Source: Pseudomonas parafulva
Lineage (GTDB): Bacteria; Pseudomonadota; Gammaproteobacteria; Pseudomonadales; Pseudomonadaceae
DNA: 64,000 nt
Reading direction: 5' to 3'
Assembly: GCF_000800255.1 (NCBI RefSeq)
Contig: NZ_CP009747.1
Location: 3,472,001-3,536,000 of the forward strand
This document shows, in pieces, positions 45,265-54,900 of the stretch (within the stretch, counting starts at the first letter, position 1; the number at the start of each line of letters is the position of its first letter). The notes below the pieces were generated by a model. It was not told where the DNA came from and made no database searches. It saw only the letters and a program-made list of their open reading frames with translations. The translations under genes and the position numbers were made by a program.

Positions 45265-46590
45265 CTAGGGTTTGCGCTTGCGCGGTCCGCCATTGAAACT
45301 CGGCACCTTGCGTACCGGCTTGACCGTCGGCGCAGCGTCCTCGGCGCTGTCCATCCACTTGCCCAAGCCGCGCTTGGCGCTGTTCTCCTTGGGCTTCTTG
45401 GGTTTCTTCGGCTTCTTCAGTACCTGGCCGCTGGCATCGGTCATCGGCACCCGATGATCGGGGATGAAATCCGCCTCTTCATGGCGCGGCAAGGTCTGGC
45501 GGATCAAGGTTTCGATGGCCGACAGCAGTTGCACTTCATCGGCGCACACCAGCGAGATCGCCTCGCCCTTGTTGCCGGCACGACCGGTGCGGCCGATGCG
45601 GTGCACATAGTCCTCGGCGACGATGGGTAGATCGAGGTTGACCACCAACGGCAGGTCGTCGATGTCCAGACCGCGCGCCGCCACGTCGGTGGCCACCAGC
45701 ACCTGGATCTCGCGCGCCTTGAAGGTATCCAGCGCGCGCTGGCGGGTGGCCTGGGGACGGTCGCCATGGATGCCGTCGGCCTTGATGCCGTCGGCGAGCA
45801 AGCGCTCGACCAGTTGATCGACACCGTTGCGCGTCTTGGCGAACACCAGCACCTGGCTCCAGCGCTGCTTGCGCAGCAGGTGGCAGAACAGGTCGGTCTT
45901 GCGCTTCTTGTCTACCGGCACCAGCCACTGCTTGACCGTGGTGGCGGCGGCATTGCGCGGGCTCACTTCGATACTCAGCGGATCGCTCAGCGCCAACCCG
46001 GCGAGTAGGCGGATCTGCTCGGAGAAGGTGGCCGAGAACAGCAGGGTCTGGCGCTTGCGCGGCAGCGCGGCGTACACCGCCTGCAATTCTTCGGCGAAAC
46101 CCAGGTCGAGCATGCGGTCGGCTTCGTCGAGTACCAACATTTGCACCTGAGCGAATTTCAGGGCGTTCTGGCGGAATAGGTCGAGCAGCCGGCCGGGAGT
46201 GGCCACCAGCAGGTCGACACCGCGGCGCAGGCGCATCATCTGCGGGTTGATGCTGACACCGCCATACACGGCATAGGTGCTCAGCGGCAGTTGCTCGGCA
46301 TACTCGCGGATGTTGGCGTGGACCTGCTCGGCCAGCTCGCGGGTGGGCACCAGCACCAGGGCGCGGATCGAGTTGCTGTCCACCTTGCCGCCCTCCAGTG
46401 CCAGGCGTTGCAACACGGGCAGGGCGAAGCCGGCGGTCTTGCCGGTGCCGGTCTGGGCGGCGGCCATCAGGTCGCGGCCGGCCAGCACGGCGGGAATGGC
46501 CTGGGCCTGGACCGGCGTGGGAGTGCAGTAGCCCAACTGCTCCAGGGTGCGCAGCAGCGGTTCGATCAGGCCGAGTTTGGCGAAAGTCAT
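45265..46590 (-). CDS. DEAD-box RNA helicase, RhlE-like
   Basis: 441 residues. Helicase motifs occur in order: Q-motif FAKLGLIEPLLRTLEQLGY with TPTPVQ, motif I AAQTGTGKT, Ia PTRELA, Ib TPGR, II DEAD (in VLDEADRM), III SAT, IV VLVFAKTRNGVD, V ATDVAARGLDI and VI HRIGRTGRAG. A basic C-terminal tail rich in Lys-Pro (KKPKKPKKPKENS) is typical of RhlE-type helicases. They remodel RNA and help ribosome assembly or RNA decay in the cytosol, mostly at low temperature. The next gene upstream on the same strand is the DMT exporter. Confidence 0.92.
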   Translation of the reverse strand: MTFAKLGLIEPLLRTLEQLGYCTPTPVQAQAIPAVLAGRDLMAAAQTGTGKTAGFALPVLQRLALEGGKVDSNSIRALVLVPTRELAEQVHANIREYAEQLPLSTYAVYGGVSINPQMMRLRRGVDLLVATPGRLLDLFRQNALKFAQVQMLVLDEADRMLDLGFAEELQAVYAALPRKRQTLLFSATFSEQIRLLAGLALSDPLSIEVSPRNAAATTVKQWLVPVDKKRKTDLFCHLLRKQRWSQVLVFAKTRNGVDQLVERLLADGIKADGIHGDRPQATRQRALDTFKAREIQVLVATDVAARGLDIDDLPLVVNLDLPIVAEDYVHRIGRTGRAGNKGEAISLVCADEVQLLSAIETLIRQTLPRHEEADFIPDHRVPMTDASGQVLKKPKKPKKPKENSAKRGLGKWMDSAEDAAPTVKPVRKVPSFNGGPRKRKP

Positions 46591-46665
46591 GGGTGTACCG
46601 TCAGAGGGGGTTCAGCGAAGGCGGCAGTTTACCGCAAGCCTGCCTTCGCTGTGGCCTTGCGCTGC

Positions 46666-47562
46666 TCACGCCACCTGACGCGGCGCCCGTCGCCACTGCG
46701 GCAGGCCGATCAGCACCACCGCGCCGACGATCACGCCCATGGCCAAGGCTTCCTCGGCACCGATCCGCTCGCCGGCGAAAGCGATGCCCAGCAGCACCGC
46801 CACCACCGGGTTGACGTAGGCATAGCTGGTGGCGGCCGCCGGGCGCACGTGCTTGAGCAGGTACATATAGGAACTGAACGCCACGATCGAACCGAACACC
46901 ACCAGATACGCCAGCGCACCCCAGCCCGCCGCGCTCGGCATCTGCGTCAGGCGCTCGCCGCTGAGGACGCTGCCCAGCAGCAAGGCGCCGCCACCGACCA
47001 GCATTTCCGCCGCGCTGGCCATGGCGCCCTGGGGCAGCGGCAGGGTCTTGCTCCACACCGAACCGAAGGCCCAGGCAGCGGCAGCGAAGATCAGCAGCGC
47101 CGCGCCCATGGGGCTGGCCTGCAGGTTCGAGCCCAGGTTGAGCAGCGCGATGCCGGCCAGCCCAAGCAGAATGCCCGCCCACTCCAGGCGCGAGTTGCGG
47201 TGGCCGAACCACAGGCCGAACAGCAAGGTGAACAGCGGCACCGTGGCCACCGCCAGGGCGGCGACACCCGAGGCGACACCGGCATGCTCGGCCAGGGTCA
47301 CGCCGCCGTTGCCGCAACTGAGCAGCAGAAAGCCGATGGCGCCGGCCGAGCGCCACTGCGGCCAAGTGGGCGCCGGCACGCCGCGCCAACGCAGGAAGCC
47401 ATACAGCAGGCTGCCGGCAATGACGAAGCGCACCCCCGCCATCAACATCGGCGGCCAGGATTCGACACCGATGCGGATGGCCAGGTAAGTGGAACCCCAG
47501 ACCAGGTACAGCGCCGTGAAGGCGCCCAGGAGCAACCAGGGAAAGCGACGGGAGGCGGGCAT
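46666..47562 (-). CDS. DMT-superfamily exporter (YedA/EamA-like)
   Basis: 298 residues from ATG 47562; an in-frame start at 47619 is less likely. Ten hydrophobic segments form two EamA repeats: the first begins WLLLGAFTALYLVWGSTYLAIRIGV, the second AAWAFGSVWSKTLPLP followed by AYVNPVVAVLLGIAFAGERI, the typical EamA signature. These transporters export amino acids or other small metabolites. It is divergent from an Lrp/AsnC regulator with 150 bases between, a standard amino-acid-exporter arrangement, so the regulator probably senses an amino acid and controls it. Confidence 0.9.
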   Translation of the reverse strand: MPASRRFPWLLLGAFTALYLVWGSTYLAIRIGVESWPPMLMAGVRFVIAGSLLYGFLRWRGVPAPTWPQWRSAGAIGFLLLSCGNGGVTLAEHAGVASGVAALAVATVPLFTLLFGLWFGHRNSRLEWAGILLGLAGIALLNLGSNLQASPMGAALLIFAAAAWAFGSVWSKTLPLPQGAMASAAEMLVGGGALLLGSVLSGERLTQMPSAAGWGALAYLVVFGSIVAFSSYMYLLKHVRPAAATSYAYVNPVVAVLLGIAFAGERIGAEEALAMGVIVGAVVLIGLPQWRRAPRQVA

Positions 47563-47712
47563 GATAAAAGACTCGAAATCCGTTTGCGGGTGTCTTAGTT
47601 TAGAAAGGCGCCTGGGCAAACATAAGTTACAAAACAGGTTTAATCAGGCATGACACTTTTCAATCAACGGTAATTGCACGGGTTTACCGTCGATTGCCGG
47701 AACGAGGCTCCG

Positions 47713-48192
47713 ATGGACAAGTACGACCGCATGCTGCTCGCCGCCCTGCTCGAGGACGGCCGCGCCTCCTACGCCCAACTCGCCCGCCAGGTCAACCTGT
47801 CACCCCCGGCCGTGGCCGAACGGGTGGCCAAGCTCGAGGCCAGCGGCGTGATCACCGGCTACACCGCCAAGGTCGATCTGGAAAAGATCGGCCTGCCGAT
47901 CCAGTGCGTCATCGAGCTGCGCCTGAACAGCCATGGAAACCAGCAGGCCTACGACGCCCTCACGCGTATTCCCCAGCTCACCGAATGCCATCGGGTCACG
48001 GGTGACCCCTGCGTGATCATGCAGGCGGCGGTGGCGTCGATGCCCGAGCTCGAAGCGCTGATCAATCAGGTGTCGCAACTGGGTTTCAGCAAGACCGCGA
48101 TCATCTTGTCCAGCGCCGTGGAACGGCGGGTGCCGCTGGATCACCTGAAACCTGACGCGATGAGATCCACCACACATTCCACTAAGCGTTGA
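47713..48192 (+). CDS. Lrp/AsnC-family transcriptional regulator
   Basis: 159 residues from ATG 47713 with GAGGCTCCG upstream; a start at 47674 would be out of keeping with the family. The N-terminal HTH contains LLAALLEDGRASYAQLARQVNLSPPAVAERVAKLE and the C-terminal RAM/effector domain contains VIMQAAVASMPELEALINQVSQLG. It would bind amino acids and form octamers. It is divergent from the DMT exporter, its probable target. It is also the last gene before the lower-GC biosynthetic cluster, 727 bases from the cluster's first start codon, so control of the cluster is conceivable but not indicated. Confidence 0.92.
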   Translation: MDKYDRMLLAALLEDGRASYAQLARQVNLSPPAVAERVAKLEASGVITGYTAKVDLEKIGLPIQCVIELRLNSHGNQQAYDALTRIPQLTECHRVTGDPCVIMQAAVASMPELEALINQVSQLGFSKTAIILSSAVERRVPLDHLKPDAMRSTTHSTKR

Positions 48193-48918
48193 AGGGCGCA
48201 TCAGTCAACGTAACAATGCCTCCAGACGCTGACAGCCCTCTTTATGTCGCTTTCAAGCGCTGCGTGCAATGGCGGGATTGCCGAGGGGCAGCAGCGATCC
48301 CACGTCGTCACGAACAGTTGCGCACCTTCAGGCAGCGACCGCCCACGGCAGGTCGAAGTCGCGTTGGACGGTTGGGGAGCGATGAGCAGGGCCTGCGAGC
48401 AGAGGCTGCAGGCCATGGGTCGCCTTCAGTGGCCCACATCGCCGTGACTCAACCCGCATTGAAACACTATGATCAAACGAAGTATCTATACACTTCGGCT
48501 ACTAACTTTCCACCGTGTAGGCTCTTTCCGACACTCAAATGAACGCCTACTTTCGCCTCATCCCCTCGCTTGTAGATATAACAAAACGTTCACTGGACTT
48601 CCGACCAGCGGAGTCTCTCCACTGCAATCAATTGAGTTCATTGATTTTTATCAGGTGTTGATTATCACATTTGCACGCGGCCTTGCTGGATCCGCTTGAC
48701 TGGACACTTGCACCGGGGGCGTTTCGAACTAGCCTAGTGAACCTGACCCGTCCTAGAAGACTAGTTAAAACACCTGCATTGGATAATTAATCTACCCCCT
48801 CACAACTCTGATCTCGATGACGCCAGAACATCGATCCCACGACCACTGGTCGAATGGAATTCAAAGGGCGGTGAGTTCGAGCGGTGAGTTCTAATTGTCG
48901 AACATGGAGAGTCGAACG
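48193..48918. other. Intergenic entry region of the biosynthetic cluster
   Basis: 726 bases without a supported gene. GC falls toward the cluster and the second half is distinctly AT-richer. It holds a cluster of CTAG tetramers listed separately and several short AT-rich boxes that could be -10 elements, but no pair with a good -35 and spacing was convincing. No tRNA, integrase or insertion sequence was seen. Confidence 0.5.
48727..48766. promoter_or_regulatory. CTAG-rich imperfect palindrome upstream of the biosynthetic cluster
   Basis: AACTAG (48727-48732) and CTAGTT (48761-48766) form an inverted repeat, and two more CTAG tetramers lie between them at 48734 and 48753. CTAG is rare in enterobacterial and pseudomonad DNA, so four within 40 bases, about 150 bases before the first gene, suggest an operator. 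The binding protein is unknown. Confidence 0.35.
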
Positions 48919-50130
48919 ATGAATGCACCCGTAGCATCCACCTCTACACACCGGGCCCTTGGGCTTCCCCACACCATGCAAGCGCACACGATAAGACCGG
49001 AGCGCTATGGCCCACCGCTGAAAGCGTTCGCCCTGGAACGTGTGACCCTTCCTCCGGTGGGTGACGATGAGTGCCTGGTAAAGGTCATGGCTGCAGGCGT
49101 CAATCACAATGGCATCTGGGCAGCACAGGGCCATCCGGTCGATGTCGTCGCACTGCAGGGTGGCGGTGGGCAGCAGCAGGGATTTCATATCGCGGGATCG
49201 GACGCCTCCGGAATCGTCGTCGCCATCGGAGAGCATGTAACCGACGTCCAGATTGGGGACGAAGTGGTCATGCATTGCGGTTGGTGGGATGAGGATGCGG
49301 TCGATGACCAGATCATGGACAGGTCTGCAAAGATATGGGGGTATGAAGTCAACTTCGGCGCGTTCGCCGAATATACCCGCGTCAAGCAAACAGCGTTGCT
49401 GCCAAAGCCCAAACATCTCTCTTGGGAGGAAGCGGCCTCCTACATGCTCTGTGGAGCGACTGCCTATCGAATGTTGTATGGATTCGCACCCCATACCCTG
49501 AAGCCAGGGGACGTGGTTCTCATCTGGGGCGGTAGCGGGGGTATGGGAACGATGGCTACCCAGTTGGTACGGGCGGCAGGCGGCATTGCAATCGTAGTGG
49601 TCAGCAGCGAGGAAAAAGCTGCGTACTGCATGGAGAACGGCGCGCACGGAACGATCAATCGCCGCGACTACAAGCACTGGGGGCCCCTCGATGACCTGCA
49701 AGATAGCGCGCTCTACCATGACTGGATGATGGAAGCTCGGCGCTTCCAAAAAGAAATATGGCGCTTGGTGGGTGCACGTAAAAACCCATCGATCGTGATC
49801 GAACATCCCGGCGAAGATACGTTCCCAACATCAAATTTCGTTTGCGCACCCGGCGGCATGGTCGTGATATGTGCCGGCACCAGTGGTTACAGGGGCACGT
49901 TCGATATTCGCTACCAGTGGATGAGGCAAAAGCGACTTCAAGGTTCGCACTTCGCCAATAGAAAACAGTGCGAGGCATTCAACGCCTTGGTTGAACAGAA
50001 AACAATAAGACCCTGTTTGACTCGAACTTTCGAATTCCACGAGCTTGCCCAGGCGCATCAACTCATGTTTGAGAATCGCGACCCCATGGGCAACATGGCC
50101 ATTCGTATTGGCGCCGGTAATGGAGCATGA
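48919..50130 (+). CDS. ccr: Crotonyl-CoA carboxylase/reductase (ethylmalonyl-CoA supply)
   Basis: 403 residues from ATG 48919, with GGAGAG seven bases upstream; a TTG at 48895 and an ATG at 48904 are less good. It is a medium-chain dehydrogenase with NADPH-binding WGGSGGMGTMATQL (near 203-216). Features of the CCR branch rather than quinone reductases are AAGVNHNGIWAA (Asn62), KIWGYE (near 138-143) and WMRQKRLQGSHFAN with His344, the residues that hold CO2 in CCRs. It reductively carboxylates crotonyl-CoA to ethylmalonyl-CoA. Coronafacic acid clusters use the same enzyme (Cfa8). First gene of the operon; the next start lies three bases beyond its stop. Confidence 0.92.
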   Translation: MNAPVASTSTHRALGLPHTMQAHTIRPERYGPPLKAFALERVTLPPVGDDECLVKVMAAGVNHNGIWAAQGHPVDVVALQGGGGQQQGFHIAGSDASGIVVAIGEHVTDVQIGDEVVMHCGWWDEDAVDDQIMDRSAKIWGYEVNFGAFAEYTRVKQTALLPKPKHLSWEEAASYMLCGATAYRMLYGFAPHTLKPGDVVLIWGGSGGMGTMATQLVRAAGGIAIVVVSSEEKAAYCMENGAHGTINRRDYKHWGPLDDLQDSALYHDWMMEARRFQKEIWRLVGARKNPSIVIEHPGEDTFPTSNFVCAPGGMVVICAGTSGYRGTFDIRYQWMRQKRLQGSHFANRKQCEAFNALVEQKTIRPCLTRTFEFHELAQAHQLMFENRDPMGNMAIRIGAGNGA

Positions 50131-50133
50131 GCC

Positions 50134-51978
50134 ATGGACTTTATCGAGCGGTTCATCGACATTGCACGTGCTCATCCTGAGCGTATTGCCGTTACCCAGA
50201 CTGATCATTCATTGTCGTATCGGCAACTGTACCGCCGCGCTGCGGCACTGGCGCTCACCCTGCAAGCAGCCACCACCGGCCCGCTTATTGGCTTGATGAT
50301 GGCAAAAAATATCAACTACATCGTCGCGCTGCTGGCGGTGCACATCTCGGGACGAACGGCCGTTGCGCTGGACCGCGGGTATCCCATCGAGCGTCAAAAA
50401 CAGCTGGCCGATGCCGTTGACCTGGCGCTCTGCATTGTGGATCGACACGTCACCGAACCTATCGACTTGGTGCGTGCTGGGACGGTCTTGCTCGACCTGA
50501 GCGAAGTCCACCCCGGCACCGAGCCGTCCGAGCCCACGGGAGTCAACGAACGTCAGGAGGCTGCTGCCTACATAGTCTTTACCTCGGGCACGACCGGACG
50601 CCCCAAGCCGGTCATGGTGCCCTACCGCTCGTTGAGCGCACTGATCGCCGGCATGATCCAACCCGATACCGCACAGGGCTGCACGCTTTTCTATGCCGCG
50701 CAGGGCTTCGACGTATCTTTTCAGGAGATCTACAGCACGCTGTGTTGCGGCCACACCCTTCATTTGATTGAAGACGATATCAAGAAAGACCTGCACATCC
50801 TCTATCGCACTCTGCACGACAGGCAGGTCACCCGGCTGTTCCTGCCCACTTCCATGCTCATCCCTTTCACGATGTTTGATCGCAATGGCGCCTTTGACCT
50901 ACCGCGGCTGACACAGATCCTGGTGGCAGGTGAACAGTTGAGGATCAATCCCGCAGTACGTAGATGGTTCCAGGAGCACCCAAACTGCCGGCTGATCAAT
51001 CATTACGGGCCATCGGAAACTCACGTCGTGATGGAACACGTGCTCGAGCAGCCACCCAAGCAATGGCCCGATCTCCCTCCCCTCGGAGACGTGCTGCCTT
51101 GCAGCCGGGCCTGTGTACTGAACGAGGACCTGCAGCCGGTAGCGCCAGGCGCGTGCGGTCGTCTGTACATCGCCGGTAGATCACTGGCTCTGGGGTACTA
51201 CGGCATGGCGCAGCAGACAGCCGACAGGTTCATCCATGATCCTGTATCCGGTGAGCGGATGTATGACACGGGCGATATTTGCTATCAGGACAGCAACGGC
51301 CTCTATCACTATAGAGGGCGTCACGACCGTCAGCATAAAGTGCGAGGGCATCGCGTCGAACTCAAGGAAATCGAGGTGGTGGTGTCCGACTCGGGCCTTG
51401 TTACGGACTGCCTGGTCGTTGCACGCGAGTCGGGGGCCACGACGGTGTTGATCCTCTACTACACCACACACGCAGCGGATCAAGACGTCACCCTCGCTCT
51501 GCACACGCACTTGGCCGCGCAATTGCCTGAGTACATGCTGCCCTCTTTCTATCAGCGGATAGCCGCCATTCCGCTCAACCATAACGGCAAAGCCGATCCG
51601 CAACGTTTACCTCGACTCGGTAGCGCACGCGATCAACTCCCAGGGCATTACGAGCCCCCGCAAGGCCCCATGGAAATTCAGTTGTGCGCAATCGCCGCCC
51701 CCTGCCTCGGACTGGACAAGGTCGGCGCACTCGACAACTTCATGGACCTGGGCGCCAGTTCAATCACTTTGCTGTTGCTCATGGCGGAGTTGCGTCATGC
51801 GCTGGGTCGCGATCTGCGTCTGACAGACCTGTATGAATTCCCCTGCGCACGCCATCTCTGCGCGCACTTGGCCCGTCCTCACAGCGTCACACCGCCGCCC
51901 GATAGACCGTTGCCGGTCAGTGATCGCAGGCAGCGCTGTGCTGCCATGGCAACTCTATCGGCCAAGAGGAGGCACTGA
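50134..51978 (+). CDS. NRPS-type adenylation-carrier didomain, predicted proline-activating
   Basis: 614 residues: an adenylation domain (about 1-500) and a carrier domain (about 512-580). A3 is FTSGTTGRPKP (149-159), A5 is NHYGPSE (289-295), A7/A8 lie in YDTGDICYQDSN and RGHRVELKEIE, and A10 LNHNGK holds Lys486. The carrier site is DLGASS with Ser543. Aligned by eye to GrsA-PheA, the ten specificity positions read D193 V194 Q197 F236 L263 A265 H290 V298 V299 K486. The classical proline code is DVQLIAHVVK, so eight of ten agree and the two changes are conservative. It has no condensation domain, so it acts as a loading module for the PKS. Confidence 0.9.
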   Translation: MDFIERFIDIARAHPERIAVTQTDHSLSYRQLYRRAAALALTLQAATTGPLIGLMMAKNINYIVALLAVHISGRTAVALDRGYPIERQKQLADAVDLALCIVDRHVTEPIDLVRAGTVLLDLSEVHPGTEPSEPTGVNERQEAAAYIVFTSGTTGRPKPVMVPYRSLSALIAGMIQPDTAQGCTLFYAAQGFDVSFQEIYSTLCCGHTLHLIEDDIKKDLHILYRTLHDRQVTRLFLPTSMLIPFTMFDRNGAFDLPRLTQILVAGEQLRINPAVRRWFQEHPNCRLINHYGPSETHVVMEHVLEQPPKQWPDLPPLGDVLPCSRACVLNEDLQPVAPGACGRLYIAGRSLALGYYGMAQQTADRFIHDPVSGERMYDTGDICYQDSNGLYHYRGRHDRQHKVRGHRVELKEIEVVVSDSGLVTDCLVVARESGATTVLILYYTTHAADQDVTLALHTHLAAQLPEYMLPSFYQRIAAIPLNHNGKADPQRLPRLGSARDQLPGHYEPPQGPMEIQLCAIAAPCLGLDKVGALDNFMDLGASSITLLLLMAELRHALGRDLRLTDLYEFPCARHLCAHLARPHSVTPPPDRPLPVSDRRQRCAAMATLSAKRRH

Positions 51979-51980
51979 AG

Positions 51981-54900
51981 ATGAGCGAGCTCAATGACCA
52001 ACAGTCGAGACTCGAAGACACCGCGATCGCCATCGTCGGCATGGCATGCCGCTTCCCGGGTGCCAATTCGGTGCATCAATACTGGCAGAATCTCCTGAAT
52101 GGCGTGGAGAGCATCGAGGTTTCCCAAGATCAGGCAGGCAGAATTCACGCCAAGGCGCAGATCACGCACATCGAGTGCTTTGATCACGAATTTTTCGGCT
52201 TCAGCCTCAAGGAGGCGATGTTGTTGGATCCGCAACAGCGGGTGTTGCTCGAATGTGCGTGGGAAGCGATGGAAGATGCCGCGCTACATGGCCGAACAGC
52301 AGCCACTGGGGTGTTCTGCGGTGCGGGTCCAAGTTCGTATTTCATTAACAATGTCTATGGCTTGCAAGCACACGACAGTGCATGCGCCCTGTACCAGTCC
52401 TCTGAAGCGCTCGCCCGCTTCATGGCCACTGACAAGGAATTCCTTGCCAGCAGAATTGCCTACAAACTCGATTGCCGTGGGCCGGCGGTGAATGTTCAGG
52501 CCGCATGCGCAACCTCTTTGTTTGGCGTCCAGGCTGCCGTACAGGCCCTGCTTCTAGGCGAATGCGAAAGCGCGGTGGTCGGCGCCAGTGCTATCTCGGT
52601 ACCTCAGACGATTCCTTACTTCTTCGAGCCTGGGATGCCGTTCAGCTCGGACGGTCACTGCCGTCCGTTCGACGCCCAGGCCAGCGGCACCATCTTTGGT
52701 TCCGGGGCGGCGGTCATCGTGCTCAAGCGACTGAGCGACGCGCTTGCCCAAGGCGATGAGATTCATGCGCTCATTCGGGGTATTGCAACCAACAATGACG
52801 GTGCTCACCGGGCAGGCATGTCGGCGCCATCCGTGGCAGGCCAGACTCAAGTGGTGAGTGAAGCGTTGAGTCTTGCAGAGAGCTCGCCGGAACGCATCCA
52901 CTACATCGAGGCCCACGGCACCGCCACGCCCATTGGCGACCCGATTGAAGTCAAAGCCTTGGCCAACGTCTTCGCTGAACGCTCCAGGCAGTCACTCTGC
53001 TATCTGGGCAGCGTCAAGGGCAACATCGGCCACTTGGGATGGGCAGCAGGCATGGCAGGACTGATCAAAGGGATCATGATCGCCAAGTACCGCAAGATTC
53101 CGGCGACGCTCCACCTACACACTTACAATCCAGAACTGCACATCGAAGACACGCCATTTGAAGTCAACCGGAACACGATTGACCTTGATGTCGATCGTGT
53201 CCAGATCGGCGTCAGCAGCTTCGGCTTGGGTGGCAACAACGCCCATTTGATCCTGGAAACGGCGCCTACGCACGCTCATGCCCCAGCAGTGCCCGCGCTC
53301 CCGGCAGGTCTCGTTCCTCTGTCAGCACGCTCCCCGCAAGCCCTACGTGAATTGATAGCGCAATACAGGGAGTTTCTACATACCCAGCCGGATGAGGCCT
53401 ACGCCACATTCGTGGCCAACCTGTGGCAACGGCGCACGCACTTTGACCATCGCGCTTGCCTGGTCGCTACCGACCGCTCACAAGCCATGCAAGGCCTGCA
53501 AGACCTGCAGGACATGCCACTGCCCATCAGGCACTCGCAGCCGGTTCGAGTCGCTTTGATGTTCTCGGGCCAGGGCGGCGAACATCGGGGCATGGCGCGC
53601 GCGCTGTATGAGCGAGAGCCCGTTTTCCGCCAGGCAGTGGATGAGTTCGACGCGATCTGCAGCACGACGTTCGCGGCACGGGCAGCGCAATTACTGTTCG
53701 ATGACCACTTCAGTGGCGCGCTCGAAACGGATATCTCTCGCTCCCAGCCTTTGATCTTCGTTGTGCAAGTGGCGATGGCGCGCTTGCTCCTGAGCAACCT
53801 TCATGCACCTGACGCGTTACTGGGGCACAGCCTGGGAGAATATGCTGCGGCCTGCATCGCAGGCGTCTTCACCCCTGAGCAAGGCTTCATGATCGTCACC
53901 GAGCGCAGCCGTCTACTGCATTCGATCGGCGAGCAGGGCGCCATGCTGATGATCGCAACGGACCAGGAACAAGTCATCGGGCTGATGCAAGCGTGTGGCG
54001 TCAACGCATCCATCGCGGCAACCAATACGCTGGCCAACACCGTAGTATCGGGAAGCGTTGCCGACATCGAGACCCTGATGCGACATGCTGATGCCTGCGC
54101 AGTCACCCACCAGCGCCTGAACATCAGCAGGCCGGGACATTCGGCGCTCCTGGAGCCCTTGCTGGAACAGTTCGAGGCATTCGTCTCGCAGTTCGAACTG
54201 GCCTCCCCGTCCATGCCGCTGATCTCGGGCCTGACCGGAACAATGGCAGACAGCACGGTGGCCCAGGCCGCTTACTGGCGTCGCCAACTGCGCGAGACCG
54301 TCAACTGGCAGAGCGCTTACGCCTGCGCCGTGGAGCGAGGGTGTACCCATTTCGTCGAGGTCGGCGTATCCAGTGCCTTGTCTGCGATGGCAGTCGGGCA
54401 ATCCCCTTCAGAGGTCATCGTTCTTCCAATGACTCGCAAGGGGCGCGCTAGCGATCAGCAATACCTCGCGGTGCTCGCACGGCTCTACAGCGATGGCGCC
54501 CAACTCAGCAGTTCGCTGGCACCGTCGCCCCACTTGCTCGAAGGATTGCCAAGTTATCCCTTTCAACGGGTGCGCTGCTGGATCGAAAGCAACGTCCCTG
54601 AGGCGAGCACACCAAGCCTTTACAAAACCACTTGGCATCCACTTTCCTGGGAAAATGCTCAATCGATCAGCTCGCCCCCCACGAACGTGTTGTTGCTCAC
54701 CCCAGATTCGAATTCCAGATACGGCTCAGCACTGCAACGGGCTTTCGGCCACGTCTGGGCTGTGGACTCGGCCCCCTGGATAGGGGCTGCCCAAGGATCC
54801 GATCACTGCGCGCCTGCCGCAATCGACACGCTTTGGCGAGAGTACCCGGAAGGATTCGACTGCGTTTACGCAGACCTCACTCATCTGCCGACAGACGAGC

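Noticed and set aside
48919..50130. Plain zinc-type alcohol dehydrogenase or quinone reductase
   Set aside because: The NHNG, KIWGYE and GSHFAN segments are specific to crotonyl-CoA carboxylase/reductases.
50134..51978. Acyl-CoA ligase loading a fatty or aryl acid
   Set aside because: Core motifs and the D193...K486 pair are of amino-acid-activating NRPS domains and a carrier domain is fused.
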